A program made the position numbers and the translations under genes. Source: Hygrocybe punicea (Eukaryota > Basidiomycota > Agaricomycetes > Agaricales > Hygrophoraceae). Taken from it: a DNA stretch of 64,000 bases. Of the stretch, positions 1 through 12,452 are shown one piece after another. Position 1 is the stretch's first letter; each line of letters opens with the position of its first letter. The stretch covers positions 62,001 to 126,000 of the forward strand of contig OY744467.1 in the NCBI GenBank assembly GCA_963556145.1. The letters run 5' to 3'. The notes under the pieces are model-generated. The model saw only the letters and a program-made list of their open reading frames with translations. It searched no databases and had not been told where the DNA came from.

Positions 1-1248
1 TTGGGGAAGGGGAGAAACTGAAGAAAGACGACATGCATGAGGTATATGATTTGAGTACACCCGGAATGGGTGGTGTCTGGAAGTCGGACGTGGTAGTCGC
101 TGAGGGGTACTAGGTGGCGGTGATTGCGGCTGAACGGGACTTGCTCGACAGTGGATATGCGAGGTTGGTGAATCATCATATCGTTCAATCAAGTTTTTGG
201 TAGAGTAATAATTTGTTTTCTTTTTGATCTCTTCCTCCTTGGAACGTTGTCTTCAAAAAAGGCGGCAGGGAGATACAACTCACCTTTGGCATCGCCGATG
301 TTCGTGTACCATATCTGCACAATTCGGCGAATGAACAGTATTCTGTAATTTGATCATTCGTTGCATGGGCACATGCGCTCGAAAAGATGAACATACACAA
401 TTGGGCCTATGATCACAGGCGCAGCTGTGAGTGCCTTCCCAACCTGTCTCCCTGCGGTGTCGAATGATGTTCTTTTACCACAGACTGACATACGCGCACA
501 GTTACGCGAACATGTGATACGGAGAGTTCCGAACCACCCGGTATAAAGTTTCAGAGTTAGTCAGGCTTATGCCTTTTTCGCCCTCAAGTGTGGACGTGTC
601 ACACAGGAGACGGATGAGAATTTTTGTGATCAAATAATATGCAAATATCCAGTCAACATTATTTTCTACAATATTTTCACAAGTGAGATGAAAATATTGT
701 AGAAAATGTTATGTATTCATACAGAAAATAGTGCATACAGAAAATAAATTATTTAGGCCTTTATTGTTTTCATTATTGTGTACTGTCGGAGTTCATGAAG
801 CTGGTCACACTGGCTACTCGGTCACACTCCGTTTTCCACCATTCTGAGGCACTTTTATCCCATTCAAAAATGATAATAGTGAACTAATACATGTGGACTA
901 GTTACCTGTCAATTTTGACCCAGATCCGTTTAGTATTTCATGAGCTAGACCGCTGCTGATTGTTGTTGACCTGTGTTTGGCTACCTCAGACACGTATCAT
1001 GTCATCACTATGCCGCATCATTGTGTCTTCGTCCCATTCCACTTGCTCCCCCAGTGGGGGAGAACCCCCACGTCCTCCATTGCTGCCTGGATGCTGCAAT
1101 TTCCGTTCGAATTTCTCGTTTTATTGTTACCTTTGCTCCTTACTACCGATGTCGACCGTAGGAAAGTGAGGGGGTGTATGGCACGTTCTGGCAACAATTT
1201 CGGCTGGTCCTTTTGGTGAGTGATAACACATCTGTAGGGCTTGTCTAA
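1..1248. other. Intergenic, no supported gene
   Basis: I see no protein here that resembles a known family. The open frames near 960-1220 overlap one another in three frames and lack domain motifs. A small palindrome with 7-bp arms lies at 1046-1062 and a longer hairpin at 661-707. The right end of this stretch is continuous with the sequence after 7704, because the Ty3 element was inserted between them. Confidence 0.6.
661..707. repeat. Perfect 19-bp hairpin
   Basis: Arms 661-679 and 689-707 are exact reverse complements separated by 9 nt. The arms are AT-rich. This could be a foldback relic or a transcription-end structure; no gene nearby lets me decide. Confidence 0.75.
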
Positions 1249-1253
1249 TGTGT

Positions 1254-1819
1254 TGTTACGTTTTACCCCGATTTAACCCCCGCTTCCGACCCCGACGTCC
1301 CTGACACGACGTCACAAGACAATATCATAACCTGGGTCCGGAACATCGTAGAAGACAACCAACGACGGTATCCCAATCCCCATGATTACCCTCATCATCC
1401 GATCACCGCCGATACATCATACACGTTGATTCAAGCACTCAATAATACCGCGCAACATAATCATCGGATCAGCTGTCTGCTGACACCAGACCTGCAACAC
1501 AGCCGTTGGCCACCTCATTGGCACCCCAAAACGTATAGACCACGAAGCCAAGCAAGACGCCGTTCATCCTGGAGCTTATCCTCCACGCAGCCACGCATGA
1601 CGAAGAAGCCGACCCTGAAGTTGTTCACCAGTATATAATCATTGACATTCGTAGTCAGTATCCTTAAGTTTAGTATAGCTACTCTTCCCCCGATCGCTAC
1701 CACGAAACCCAGACACCTTTCCTCTTCCATCCGCTTGTATTCGCTTCCTTCCATAAACACATCCTCGTTTGGTTTATTGTTGCCGGAGTTCGCCGCCATA
1801 AGAACAGCGATCCGTAACA
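1254..1819 (+). repeat. 5' LTR of Ty3 element
   Basis: This 566-bp repeat matches 7134-7699 except at three positions. All three are CpG transitions: CA versus CG near 1517, TG versus CG near 1570, and CG versus CA near 1743. Ends are TG...CA with a short inverted repeat. Confidence 0.96.
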
Positions 1820-2071
1820 TAATACTAAACTTTCTCTACTCTCTCGACAATAAACCAAGACATCCTGGAACCCCGACGATACCGAACTCCAGATTCAGAA
1901 CAAGGCGACGAATATCATCTCACACCCGAAACGTCAGATTCCTCTGACGACGACTTCGATCAATACGTCGCAACACAGACTAGTGTCCGAACCGCGCCTT
2001 TCCCCTCGTCATCATTTCCTCCTTCAACAACTACTTCTCACCATCAACCTCAATTCCAAACCCAAACCAGA

Positions 2072-3085
2072 ATGTCAGACACCGAAGAGAATCAGGAAAC
2101 CCAAGACACCACCACTGTTGCACCCGCAGCCCCGTCACCTCCAAAATCTCATATTGCTCCGCCAACTAAGTACGATGGGAACAAAGAAGGATTTAAAACA
2201 TTCTTCTGCAGTGCCTTCATCTACATCCGTGCAAACAGAGCTGCATTCGACAGTGAAGAAAAACAAATCCTTTTTATCCTCTCGTACCTGCAAGGCGGAC
2301 TTGCTGGACGATGGGCAGACGAGTACGTCGACATTGCCCTACAGCACTCCCCCATCAACTTCGGATCCCTGGAGGACTTCACCAAGGAATTCAAACGACA
2401 CTTCGAGAAGCCGGATCAGAAGAAGGACGCGTTGACGAAGTTGAACGACCTGCGCCAAGGAAAAATGACAGCTGATGAGTTTTGGATTGAGTTTGACACT
2501 CTCCGACGCATCGCTGGACTCGGCGAAATCTTGAATGATAGTTATCTCATTCAACTCGTCGAACTGCATATGAACAAACCACTGATCGACCAGATCTATA
2601 CCGGTATGAAGATCCCAACCACCGTCGAAGAATGGCGTACACAGACGGTTCAGTTGGACCAACAATGGCGACGCCGTCAGGATCAGATACGATCCATGAA
2701 CTCACCCGTGAAAACACGATACAATCCAAACACAGCAACCGCATCGACAACTCCCCGACCACAACAAACATCGACACCTCGTCTGCAGTCGGAATCTGTT
2801 CCAATGGATGTCGACACTCGACGAACCCAACCGAGACAACAAGCGTTTACGCGCTTAACCGATGAACAGCGACAGGAATATATGAAGAAAGGAATATGTT
2901 TCAAATGTCGACAACCAGGACATATTTCACGAAACTGCCCAGAGCAACAAGGACGGCAACAAGTGCGATCAATGCAGACGATACCACAAACAACGAAACA
3001 ACAGGATGATGACGGCAAAGACGCCCGAATCGCAGCATTGATGGATGAGTTAACGGCGTTGAAGTTGAAACAAGAGGGTTTTTGA
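2072..3085 (+). CDS. Gag of Ty3 element
   Basis: Capsid/nucleocapsid protein of 337 residues that packages the element RNA in cytoplasmic particles. The central part (about residues 75-170) has the retrotransposon gag fold signature, including FxxEFxxxF followed by a conserved region rich in charged residues. A zinc knuckle of the form C-x2-C-x4-H-x4-C lies at residues 276-289. The N-terminus is acidic and Pro/Thr rich. The ATG at 2072 is the first in frame. The stop at 3083-3085 follows directly on a slippery heptamer that moves ribosomes into the pol frame. The ORF is intact. Confidence 0.93.
   Translation: MSDTEENQETQDTTTVAPAAPSPPKSHIAPPTKYDGNKEGFKTFFCSAFIYIRANRAAFDSEEKQILFILSYLQGGLAGRWADEYVDIALQHSPINFGSLEDFTKEFKRHFEKPDQKKDALTKLNDLRQGKMTADEFWIEFDTLRRIAGLGEILNDSYLIQLVELHMNKPLIDQIYTGMKIPTTVEEWRTQTVQLDQQWRRRQDQIRSMNSPVKTRYNPNTATASTTPRPQQTSTPRLQSESVPMDVDTRRTQPRQQAFTRLTDEQRQEYMKKGICFKCRQPGHISRNCPEQQGRQQVRSMQTIPQTTKQQDDDGKDARIAALMDELTALKLKQEGF
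3076..3082 (+). other. Candidate -1 frameshift site GGGTTTT
   Basis: The heptamer G GGT TTT fits the X XXY YYZ rule with the gag frame as zero frame. It lies immediately before the gag TGA stop. A -1 slip gives GGG TTT TTG and enters the pol frame, which is open from here. There is no ATG at the start of the pol frame, so frameshifting is the simplest way to make Pol. Confidence 0.7.
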
Positions 3086-6000
3086 AGAAGCGACGTGAAG
3101 CGCAGGAGGCCACGATCGCACGACTCGAGAAAGATGTATACGTATGTAAACAATTCGATAACGTTTTCATCAAACTCAAAGTCCTCCGCAACGACCTGAG
3201 ACAAACAGAAAAACCAGAGCCGAAAGAGGAAAGCAACATGTGGCAAGATACCCATGTTGCGGACGAAGAAAAGAAACCAGTTCCCCCAAAAGAGAAAAGA
3301 AAGACAACAATTGAATCCGAATTCAATGCGATGGAAACAATCGTTGCCATTCGTTCAACCACGATGGGTTATGCCCTTGATCTCTTGAATGACTTTGACA
3401 TCCACGACCAATGGACGGAAAAGATATCACCAGGATTAGTCTTATCACTCAATCGACGACCCATTGCAGAAGCAGTACAATGGCTGACACAAAATATGCC
3501 ACAAGATTTACCACATGAACCACGAACGTCGGAAGCAGTCCGTGCTATGACAAAAAAAGATTCCGAACTTCGAATGGCTTTGTTGGTTCATGGTTATGTT
3601 TCTGTCCCTCAAGATGGACGACAATATCCCATGACGGGTCTGATTGACTGTGGCTGTACCATCTGCGCTATTGATATCGGATACGTCAAAGCACATAACA
3701 TCCCGACAAAACCATATCTGAACCCATTCCATTCCTACATGAGCGATGGAACACAACCGAAGACAGGACAGATCACGGAATACTGCGAATTACAAATGCG
3801 TCTCGGAGATCATTGCGAATTACTTCGTTTCGCCGTAACGACATTGGCAAAGATGGACGTTTTCCTTGGCTATGATTGGCTGAAGAAGCATAATCCAGAA
3901 ATTGATTGGCGCGAAAACGAGATCAAGTTCTCGCGATGTCTTTCTGGTTGTGGTGCGCCATCAACAATACGATCGACAGAATTCAATACAATAGTCTGGG
4001 AACGACCTCTTTGGTTTGATCAAACGATGGAAGAGACAATGGATCCAACACATTTTCGTTCATTCATGACGAAATCAACAGAACTCGCCATAAAAGCACA
4101 AGAACAACAGAAAGAAAAGACATTCGAAGAGTTGGTCCCGGAGACGTACCATGAGTATCGTGACGTGTTTGAACCATCCGGTTTCGATGAATTACCAGCG
4201 CGAAAACCATGGGATCATGCGATCACCATGAAACCGGATGCACCAGATCATCATGATTGCAAGTTGTATCCTTTGTCGCCAAGTGAAAAAGAACACCTTG
4301 ACAAATTCCTCGACGAAAACCTAAAGACAGGACGGATCCGACCATCGAAGTCACCATATGCTTCTCCCTTTTTCTTTGTGTCGAAGAAAGATGCAGCAGA
4401 ACGACGACCAATACAAGATTATCGATGGTTGAACTCATGGACGATTGATGACAAATACCCGTTACCATTGATCAACGATATCATCAATCAATTGGCTGAA
4501 GCAAAATACTTCACGAAACTTGATGTACGTTGGGGGTTCAACAATGTCCGCATCAAAGAAGGTGATGAACACAAAGCCGCCTTTTTGACACCAAAAGGTT
4601 TGTTCGAACCAACAGTTATGTTCTTTGGCCTGAAGAATTCACCACCGACATTCCAACGACTGATGAATCACGTCTTTCAGTACGAGATACGTGAAGGATG
4701 GCTGTTGGTATACATGGATGACATCCTGATTTTCTCAAAATCGCTTGAAGAAAACCAAAGATGAACGAAACAGGTTCTGAAGATTTTCCGCGAAAATAAT
4801 CTATTCCTGAAGCCAAAGAAGTGTACATTCGACAAAGAAAAAGTCGATTATCTCGGTCTCATTGTCGGACATGGACAAGTTCAAATGGATCCAGTCAAGA
4901 CCAACGCTATCACCGATTGGCCAGTCCCAACAAACCAGACCGAACTCCAACGTTTCATTGGTTTTCTGAACTTTTATCGTCGTTTTGTTGAGAATTTCTC
5001 ACAGATTGCAAGTCCGTTGCACAAATTAACGGGAAAAGCAAAATGGGATTGGACAGAAGAACAACAAAATGCATTCGATCGTCTGAAAGTCATCATAACG
5101 ACCGACCCAATCCTCGTCTTGCCTGTCCCTAATAGAAAATTCACCATCGAATGCGATGCATCGGATTATGCGATTGGTGCCATTTTATCGCAAGAACAAC
5201 CCGATGGCCTTTTTCGTCCTGTCGCGTATATGTCGACAACGATGACACCAGCTGAACGAAATTACCAGATATTCGACAAGGAATTGCTCGCAATCATACG
5301 AAGCTTTGAGGAATGGCGACAATTCCTTCTCGGCGCAAAAGAACAGATTGATGTCTTTACCGATCATCGAAATTTAGAATATTACCGCAAACCACAAGAT
5401 CTTACTCGACGACAAGCTCGCTGGATCACATTCCTGCAGGATTATAATTTTCGCCTATTGTATCGCAAAGGATCACAAAACAGAAAAGCCGACCTCCTTT
5501 CCCGACGCGTTGATCACAAGCCAAAAGAAATGGACAATAAAGGTATGATTGGTCTTCCTAACTCATTGTTCATTCCACCAGAACAAGCAATCCGACAAAT
5601 ATTGCATACTTCTCCTACGAACGATAACATTATCGCCCTCCATCATGACAATCCCACCGCCGGCCATCCCGGCCGTGACAAAACAATCGAGTTGATTTCA
5701 CGGACAACAACATGGCCAACTATACGCGAAGATGTGGAACGTTATATCAATGGTTGTACGGGATGTCAGCAGAATAAACCACGACGTGGAAAACAACTTG
5801 GACAACTTTTCCCACATGACGTACCACCCTATAACTGGCATACAATTTCTGTCGACATGATTGGTCCCCTACCGGAGTCACATGGCTTTGACGCCATTCT
5901 GGTTGTTGTCGATAAGCGGTCGAAACATCCCATATTTATTGCCACAAATACGACATTGACTTCGGAAGGATGGGCACGACTATTCCGTGATCATGTCTTC

Positions 6001-7518
6001 AAGCGTTTTGGCATGCCACGCTTTGTCATCTCTGATCGTGGTTCTGTTTTCGTCTCACGGTTTATCACCGAATTATATTCCCTGATCGGTATCAAAGGAC
6101 GCCCAACGACAGCATATCATCCACGTGCTGATGGACAAACGGAACGAATGAACCAAGAACTCGAAATTTTCCTTCGATTCTTCACCAATTACCGACAAGA
6201 CGATTGGCATGAATGGCTTGCCCTCGCAGAATTTGCATTAGCCAATCGCGAATCTTCCGCCATCAAAACTTCCCCCTTTTTTGCAACACAAGGACAACAT
6301 CCGTGGACAGGCCTCGTACCTGACATACACACACCCATCGCGAACGAAGCCGTTCATGATTTCATTACACGAATGAAAACAATACAACAAAAGATCGGCG
6401 AAATAGCGGATGTCACGAAGCAAACAATGAAGGATAAGTATGACAGTCATGTCAAGAAAATTGTCTTTTCCCCTGGTGACAAAGTCTGGCTAAACGGAAA
6501 GAATTTAACCACAGATCGACCTAGCAAGAAGCTCGATAATCAGCAATTCGGTCCGTTCACCGTTCTCGACAAAATCGGTTCTTCATCGTACAAACTGAAA
6601 TTACCGAAAACCTGGAAAATCTTCCCCATATTCAACGTCGCTCTCCTCTCCCCATTCCGACCTCCTTCTTCTCCCATCCAACAAAAATATCATCTTCGAC
6701 CCCCTCCTGAAATTATCGACAATGACGATCATTACGAAATAGAACACATCCTTGATTCCCGTATACGCCGTAACAAGTTATATTATTTAGTGCATTGGCT
6801 CGATTACCCCTGCGACGAAGATTCTTGGATCCCCGCATCCGAAACCGCTTACTGCCAAGATCTCGTCGACGATTTCCATAAATTACATCCCCGTGCTCCT
6901 TCTTCTTTATCACTTCGTTCCCTTTTCACTCTTCCCCCTTCCGTTATCCCTCCTTTCTCTTCTTCCTCCATTTTACTTGCTATTTATCCCCACAATGCTG
7001 CCCTCATCCTCGACGGTTCTAAAAACCACGATGATCCCGTCGATCCCTACCGCGAATTCATCGACTGTGCTGCCGTGTATGATTCCGTTTTCCCTCCGGT
7101 TAATCGGGACGATTCCCCTTGTTCCGGGGGTATTGTTACGTTTTACCCCGATTTAACCCCCGCTTCCGACCCCGACGTCCCTGACACGACGTCACAAGAC
7201 AATATCATAACCTGGGTCCGGAACATCGTAGAAGACAACCAACGACGGTATCCCAATCCCCATGATTACCCTCATCATCCGATCACCGCCGATACATCAT
7301 ACACGTTGATTCAAGCACTCAATAATACCGCGCAACATAATCATCGGATCAGCTGTCTGCTGACACCAGACCTGCAACACAGCCGTTGGCCACCTCGTTG
7401 GCACCCCAAAACGTATAGACCACGAAGCCAAGCAAGACGCCGTTCATCCCGGAGCTTATCCTCCACGCAGCCACGCATGACGAAGAAGCCGACCCTGAAG
7501 TTGTTCACCAGTATATAA
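3082..7518 (+). pseudogene. Pol of Ty3 chromovirus, one nonsense codon
   Basis: The polyprotein frame runs from the frameshift site to 7518, interrupted only by TGA at 4762-4764. Domains in order: aspartic protease near 3634-3690 with DCG where DSG or DTG is usual; reverse transcriptase about 4250-4740 with YMDD; RNase H about 5140-5500 (CDASDYAIG, TDHRNLEYY); integrase with an HHCC zinc motif about 5640-5770 and a catalytic triad in VDMIG, SDRGS and QTERMNQE; and a chromodomain about 6736-6890 (LVHWLDYP, DEDSW). The last 128 codons lie inside the 3' LTR. The TGA falls just after the RT catalytic core; a CGA arginine codon in CpG context is the likely ancestor. Everything else is open, so the copy died recently or is copied in trans. 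Confidence 0.93.
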
Positions 7519-7699
7519 TCATTGACATTCGTAGTCAGTATCCTTAAGTTTAGTATAGCTACTCTTCCCCCGATCGCTACCACGAAACCCAGACACCTTT
7601 CCTCTTCCATCCGCTTGTATTCACTTCCTTCCATAAACACATCCTCGTTTGGTTTATTGTTGCCGGAGTTCGCCGCCATAAGAACAGCGATCCGTAACA
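7134..7699 (+). repeat. 3' LTR of Ty3 element
   Basis: Partner of the LTR at 1254-1819 (3 differences in 566 bp). The pol frame reads through the first 385 bases. The element-host junction is followed by the duplicated target TGTGT at 7700-7704. Confidence 0.96.
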
Positions 7700-8056
7700 T
7701 GTGTCTATCTTATATTTTTAGTGATTTTTTTTACGCTTGAAAGTCACCCACTGCTCAGCGCCTTCTTATCAGTCAATCGATCACTATGATGGCCATGCCT
7801 CTGCCTTGAGCAAAAATCTCTCAATCCTGACCAATCGTAGGTTCAAACCATCATTTTTATTGAGGGTTTGTTGATTATCTACATTATCTCGGCAATCGCC
7901 AACCTTGAACAGCCTTGGTCCTTCCGTTTCATGTCCTTGCGACTACCTGCTGGTCCGCAGTGCTCAAACCTATATATTTTTTGTGTTCATGCCTTCCCGT
8001 CCCACAACGCCTTCCTTTCGCCTTCCCATCCTGCAGCGCCTTCCTTTCGCTTTCCC

Positions 8057-10277
8057 ATGATGCCATCTCCACCCATCCTGACCTCGCCTGTCGCCCCATC
8101 CTCACCTGTCACCCCAACCTCTGACGATGCACCAGACATAGCATCTCTTCCACAAGAAGAACATATTTTGATGGCTTTAACGGCCATTGCCGAAACTGGG
8201 ACACGACCTAATGGCCTCCCGACTCTTTCGCTTCAGGAAGCCGCGAAGGCCTTTGGTGTACCAAGGAGCACCCTTACTGGCCGTTTTCACGGTGTCGAAA
8301 CCTGCAAATCGGCCCACGCTCATCAACAGAAGCTCGCGCCAGCCCAGGAAGCCGTCCTTGTTGAATGGATAAAGGTCATGGGCCAGCGAGGAATACCGGT
8401 GACACCCAGTATCCTGCAAGACTATGCGTCTGACATATGTGGGAAAGCGGTTGGTGCTTCGTGGGGAAAACGTTTCATGGCTCGACATCCGGACCTCAAA
8501 GTCAAATGGACAACGTCATTGGAACAGTGCCGTGCACGATCGTTAAACCGTGCTGTCGTCAAAGAATACTTCGATCTAGTGAAAGGCCTCATCGAGGAAT
8601 ACGACATTTCTCCAGAGAACATTTACAACATGGATGAGAAGGGGATTCAGTTAGGGATCGGCGCTCGAGTTGCGGCTCTCGTTGACCGTGACCAGAAAAC
8701 TGTTTATCAAGTTGAAGATGGAAACCATGAGCTCGTCACCGTCATCGAGTGTATTTCTGCCGACGGCACGACCATCCAGCCATCAGTAATATTCCAGGGA
8801 GCGCGCCGGAATCTCGAATGGGGTAGAGTGAACCCCTGCAATGCCAGGTATGTTCACATATGTTTGCATCTATCTATAGACTTGATACTCATATCCCAAC
8901 AGCATCTTGCACTCGCCGAAAGGGTGGACAGACCAAGAGTTAGGATCCAAATGGCTAGAACGGGATTTCGAGCCAGCCACAGCTAGACGCAATACAAGTA
9001 ATGGCTATCGTCTCCTTGTCCTTGATGGACACAATTCCCATTGTACATATCGCTTTTGCAAATTTGCTGCTGCACATCGCATCATTGTTGTTTGTCTCCC
9101 ATCACACACCACCCATGCGCTTCAGCCATGTGACGTTGGCATGTTTGGTCCCTTAGCAAGCTGTTGGAAATCACAGGTCACGAAGGCCACACGCGCATAT
9201 ATTACCATCTCAAAAACGAATCTCCTCTTCTATTATAGTGAGGCCAGGCAAATTGCGTTTAAGCCTTCCACGATCATCTCTGCGTTTGCGAAAACTGGGC
9301 TTTGGCCTCTGAACCCTGAGGCAATTCCCCCGCTGTTATTTGAACCCGCAAAGAACACAACTACACAGGCCGCACAACCGCTTCCCGCTAAGTTTCCAAC
9401 GTTCCTGCTTCCATTTTTGGAGAAGGACCCTAAAACGTCCACGTCACACCCAAGCGTCACTTACGTAACCAGCCCATCCAAACCATCAACATCAACAACC
9501 ATGCCCCAAGACGACACTACGCTCACAAAGGAACAAGTTCGCTATCTCCTCATTGGTCTGCCCCCTCCCTTGCCAGCTTTTGCATCACGCAATGCCCTCC
9601 AGCAGCAACTCTCTGAACTTCGTGTGATTGCGAAGGCCAGCATCGAGCAGATCCAGATGGATCACACCCAGATGATCCTGATGGATATGGAGAATGAAAA
9701 GCTGTGCAAGCGTGCCTTTGGAAAGGAGAAAAAGGGCAAGAAGAAGGAGACGACCTCACATCCCCGTCATATGATGGGCAATGAAGCCTTAGATGCGCTT
9801 GCTCGGGCTGACTGGGAGTTGCACATGAAGGAGCTGTTCAAGGAGGCTGCTGGTATGTTCAAAGAGCGTCGCAAGAAGCTCAAAAATGACGCAAAGGCAG
9901 CTGTAGCAGCAGAGAAGGCCCGTGAATGAGAGGAGAAGTCGGCGAAGCGAGCCGCCGAACAAGCAGTGAAGCGTGCAGCAATAGACGCTCGGAAAGCAGC
10001 ACGACGCCTGGAACAGGAGCAGAAGCGCCTTCAGAAAGCTTCTGAAGCAGAGAAGAAGAGGAAGAGAGCCCCCGCTACCAGGAGGAAGAAACGGCTGCCA
10101 GCGCCAGCTACTGACTCGTCTGAGGAACCATCCTCACCTCCCTCTCACCATCCCCGTCCCCGTCCCCGTCGCATGATTATCGAATCGGATGGGTCGCACA
10201 ACGAAGATGAGGGTGAGATGGCACCAGCACCAACAATCAACTTGCGGCGGAGCACACGTTCTACCAGGCGGTCTTAG
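8057..10277 (+). pseudogene. pogo/Fot1-like transposase, nonsense mutated
   Basis: A DDE transposase related to CENP-B and pogo. The N-terminal part has a psq-like helix-turn-helix (SLQEAAKAFGVPRSTL) followed by a CENP-B/Tc5-type DNA-binding domain. The catalytic domain has its acidic residues in YNMDEKG, LVLDGHNSH and PCDVGMFGPL, the DDD pattern of pogo elements. A 55-bp intron at 8848-8902 (GTATGT...ACAG, phase 2) joins the two open halves. The frame runs to 10277 except for TGA at 9927-9929, after which a basic, coiled-coil Lys/Arg-rich tail continues in the same frame. ATG 8057 precedes the conserved part; 7931 is an alternative. I could not find terminal inverted repeats, so this may be a stranded or domesticated copy. 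Confidence 0.85.
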
Positions 10278-11715
10278 GCCTTTCTTTTTGCTTTCCTCAT
10301 GTTTGTTGTATCGTGTACATGTATTTTGGACTTTTTTGATACCCCCTATGGGGCCTGTAACGTCAATAGAATTTGCCTTGGCAATTTCCCACGGTTGACC
10401 GAGTAATCCATACTTGGCCAGTTTGGTGCATGCCGCAAAGAAAAATTCATAGCACCTGCAATAGTGCTTGTAAAATTCTGATACTACACAAGATCAGAGA
10501 TAAGATGTATATCAGTAATTCTGCATATTTCTTTTTAAGGTAGATACAGAGGGTACATCAGAAAATGAACAAAACTGTTAGTGTGACCGGTTACCTGGTC
10601 TGTCACAGTACATGTATCAGAAAAAAAAAAAAGACCCAAATATTTACAATTTCTGGATGGATATCTGTGGATCTTATTGTCAGGCAGATCTTCAAGATAT
10701 TTGGTCTTGAGATAATTCAGGCATGAGCCAGGTCCCAATTATCTGGAGACCAAATAGTCTGAAATTCTGTCCTCACAATAAATGTCATAGATATTGGTCT
10801 AGAAATCCTAAATATTTGAATCAGTTTCTCTTTTCTGAATACATGTTCATAGTGAAATGCACAGGTAGGGGTACAATGTATAATGCAATTGATTTGGTAT
10901 TTTATTACAAGGTGGATTCTTGGAAAAGTGCCATTATTTTGACATGGCTGGGTAGGTATCTACAGGTTTGATTATTCATGGGTACAAAAATTCTCAATAC
11001 AATCATATCTAATTCTAATTTTCAAGCCCAGTGGTACAAAAAACCCATCAAAGCTCATTTGGTAGGATTTTTAAGTAATTTATTGCTGACCATTGCAATT
11101 CTTGATTCCAGATGATATAAACACTACAAAGAGATTAAGAATATATTGAGAGGCTCCCAAACAAATTCCAAGTTGTATTACTTGCAACAAGTATATTCCA
11201 TCTACAGTGATATTATCATTCATGCACACATGAGTCCACTTACACAATGCCTTACACTCACATCCACTCTCCCATTTCCACTACAATGACAATGACAATG
11301 CTGCCCAACAATGTGCAGCTTGCAATGCTGAACAATGAAACAATGGCAACACAGGGCAACAGGGACAATGACATTAACAACAAACTGGTAGGTCTCCCTT
11401 CCCCTCTCCCTCCTGGCTCTAACCCCACTCACCTATGCCCTCCTGCTCCTACTTCTATCCATGATGATGGCAACAACAAGGCATCACACTAGCACCAGCA
11501 CCAACACTACACCACCAACACTGGCAAGGCACCAGCCCAGCCCTGGTGGCACCAGTGCCATGCCAGTGCACAGGCACCAACACTGATGCCAGCAACAGCA
11601 CTGGCATGTGGTAGAGCATGGGAGTAAGAGGCAGCCTGAGCAAGGGAGCGGGAGCAAGAGAGGGCAGGAAGGTGAGAGAGAGATCTAGAGTCACCTGATC
11701 TTCCCACTTGAGCAC
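10278..11715. other. AT-rich non-coding stretch
   Basis: No gene is supported. The stretch holds an imperfect inverted repeat (listed separately), AT-rich sequence to about 11230, and then a low-complexity CACCA/GCCAG-rich segment at about 11480-11620. Short open frames on both strands are products of that bias. Confidence 0.6.
10605..10855. repeat. Large imperfect inverted repeat
   Basis: The reverse complement of about 10605-10721 aligns by eye with about 10733-10855. Shared landmarks include AATTATCT..GAGACCAAATA, ATAGATAT, AGAAAT..TAAATATTTG and TTTTCTGA..ACATGT. The arms are about 115-120 bp with many mismatches and a short central spacer. It resembles a decayed foldback transposon. Confidence 0.65.
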
Positions 11716-12296
11716 ATGGTCCCTCCACTGCGAACCCCCATTGGCACAACTGGTGTGTTGGGCTTCCCAGCACACCAGCCCCTCCTGCGAACCTCTGCTT
11801 TCGGCTTAATGGAAAGCAAGGTTTCCTCAATCACTAGGGCATTTCTACAATCTTCGCATTCTGAGCAGCAACTGGACCTGGTGCTGCAAGACATGAAACA
11901 GTGGTATAATGGTTACAGGTTCTGCTCTCCAGAAACAAAAACGAAATGCGTGACTTTATACAATCCCCAGCTGGTCTTCAACTGTCTTCGAGCGATCCAA
12001 TGCACAGACAATTTCATAAGACCCAATGACAATGACAATGCGATACATACTTCCAGCATCTTGAAGGCTATCCCTCCCGGTGGAGAAATGTCCTTCGAAA
12101 ACTTCTTTTGGACGCTCTATCTGGGAACCTCAAAACAGAAATCCTGACAGCATTTGGGGCTGCTGAAGTGAAGCAAATTGGTGAGGACCCCAGAATTATG
12201 TGGATGCTTCTGTATTATTTTGGTGTTTTCATGAATGGTAATGATAAACTTCAATTGCAAGTTCCTAACGCAAGCATGGTCTATCTGGTGGGTTGA
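11716..12296 (+). pseudogene. Fragment of AAA-ATPase-like protein (PF09820-type)
   Basis: Two adjoining frames together resemble the end of the AAA-ATPase-like domain that usually precedes a PD-(D/E)XK nuclease domain. The first contains WYNGYRFC and LYNPQLVFNCL, the signature of that family. The second contains LLYYFGVF and LQLQVPNASM, which follow in the same order in family members. The frame changes near 12115-12147, where a one-base indel is needed to join them. The P-loop part and the nuclease domain are absent. The fragment sits just upstream of ParB-like fragment D. Confidence 0.6.
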
Positions 12297-12426
12297 TTCC
12301 ATGATCGAGTATACCTTAATGCTGATCCTCAATTATTGCTAATGATACAGATCAAACAACATTTTCAGGATGTTATGAGAAGTTTTGAGAACAAAATGCT
12401 TCATTCATGCAGTGCTGTTATTAATG

Positions 12427-12451
12427 TGTTACGGATCGCTTCTGCAGTGGG
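12427..12451 (-). repeat. LTR terminus remnant
   Basis: About 25 bases beginning TGTTACGGATCGCTTCTGCA are the reverse complement of the end of the solo LTR at 23560-25212 (near 25188-25212). Only this tip remains, directly beside fragment D, so it marks an old breakpoint. Confidence 0.6.
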
Positions 12452-12452
12452 C

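Larger units (their letters stand above)
1254..7699 (+). mobile_element. Complete Ty3-type chromovirus with LTRs
   Basis: A full-length LTR retrotransposon of 6,446 bp. The LTRs are 566 bp each, begin TGTTACG and end CGTAACA, and are flanked by the 5-bp target duplication TGTGT (1249-1253 and 7700-7704). The LTRs differ at three sites only, so the insertion is recent. Gene order is gag, protease, reverse transcriptase, RNase H, integrase, chromodomain, the order of Ty3/chromoviruses. A possible primer site (TGG start near 1866) lies about 46 nt inside the 5' LTR, an unusually large offset, so I am unsure of it. The polypurine tract before 7134 is weak. Pol carries one premature stop. Confidence 0.96.

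Noticed and set aside
960..1219. Three overlapping short plus-strand frames
   Set aside because: They overlap in all frames and have no motif.
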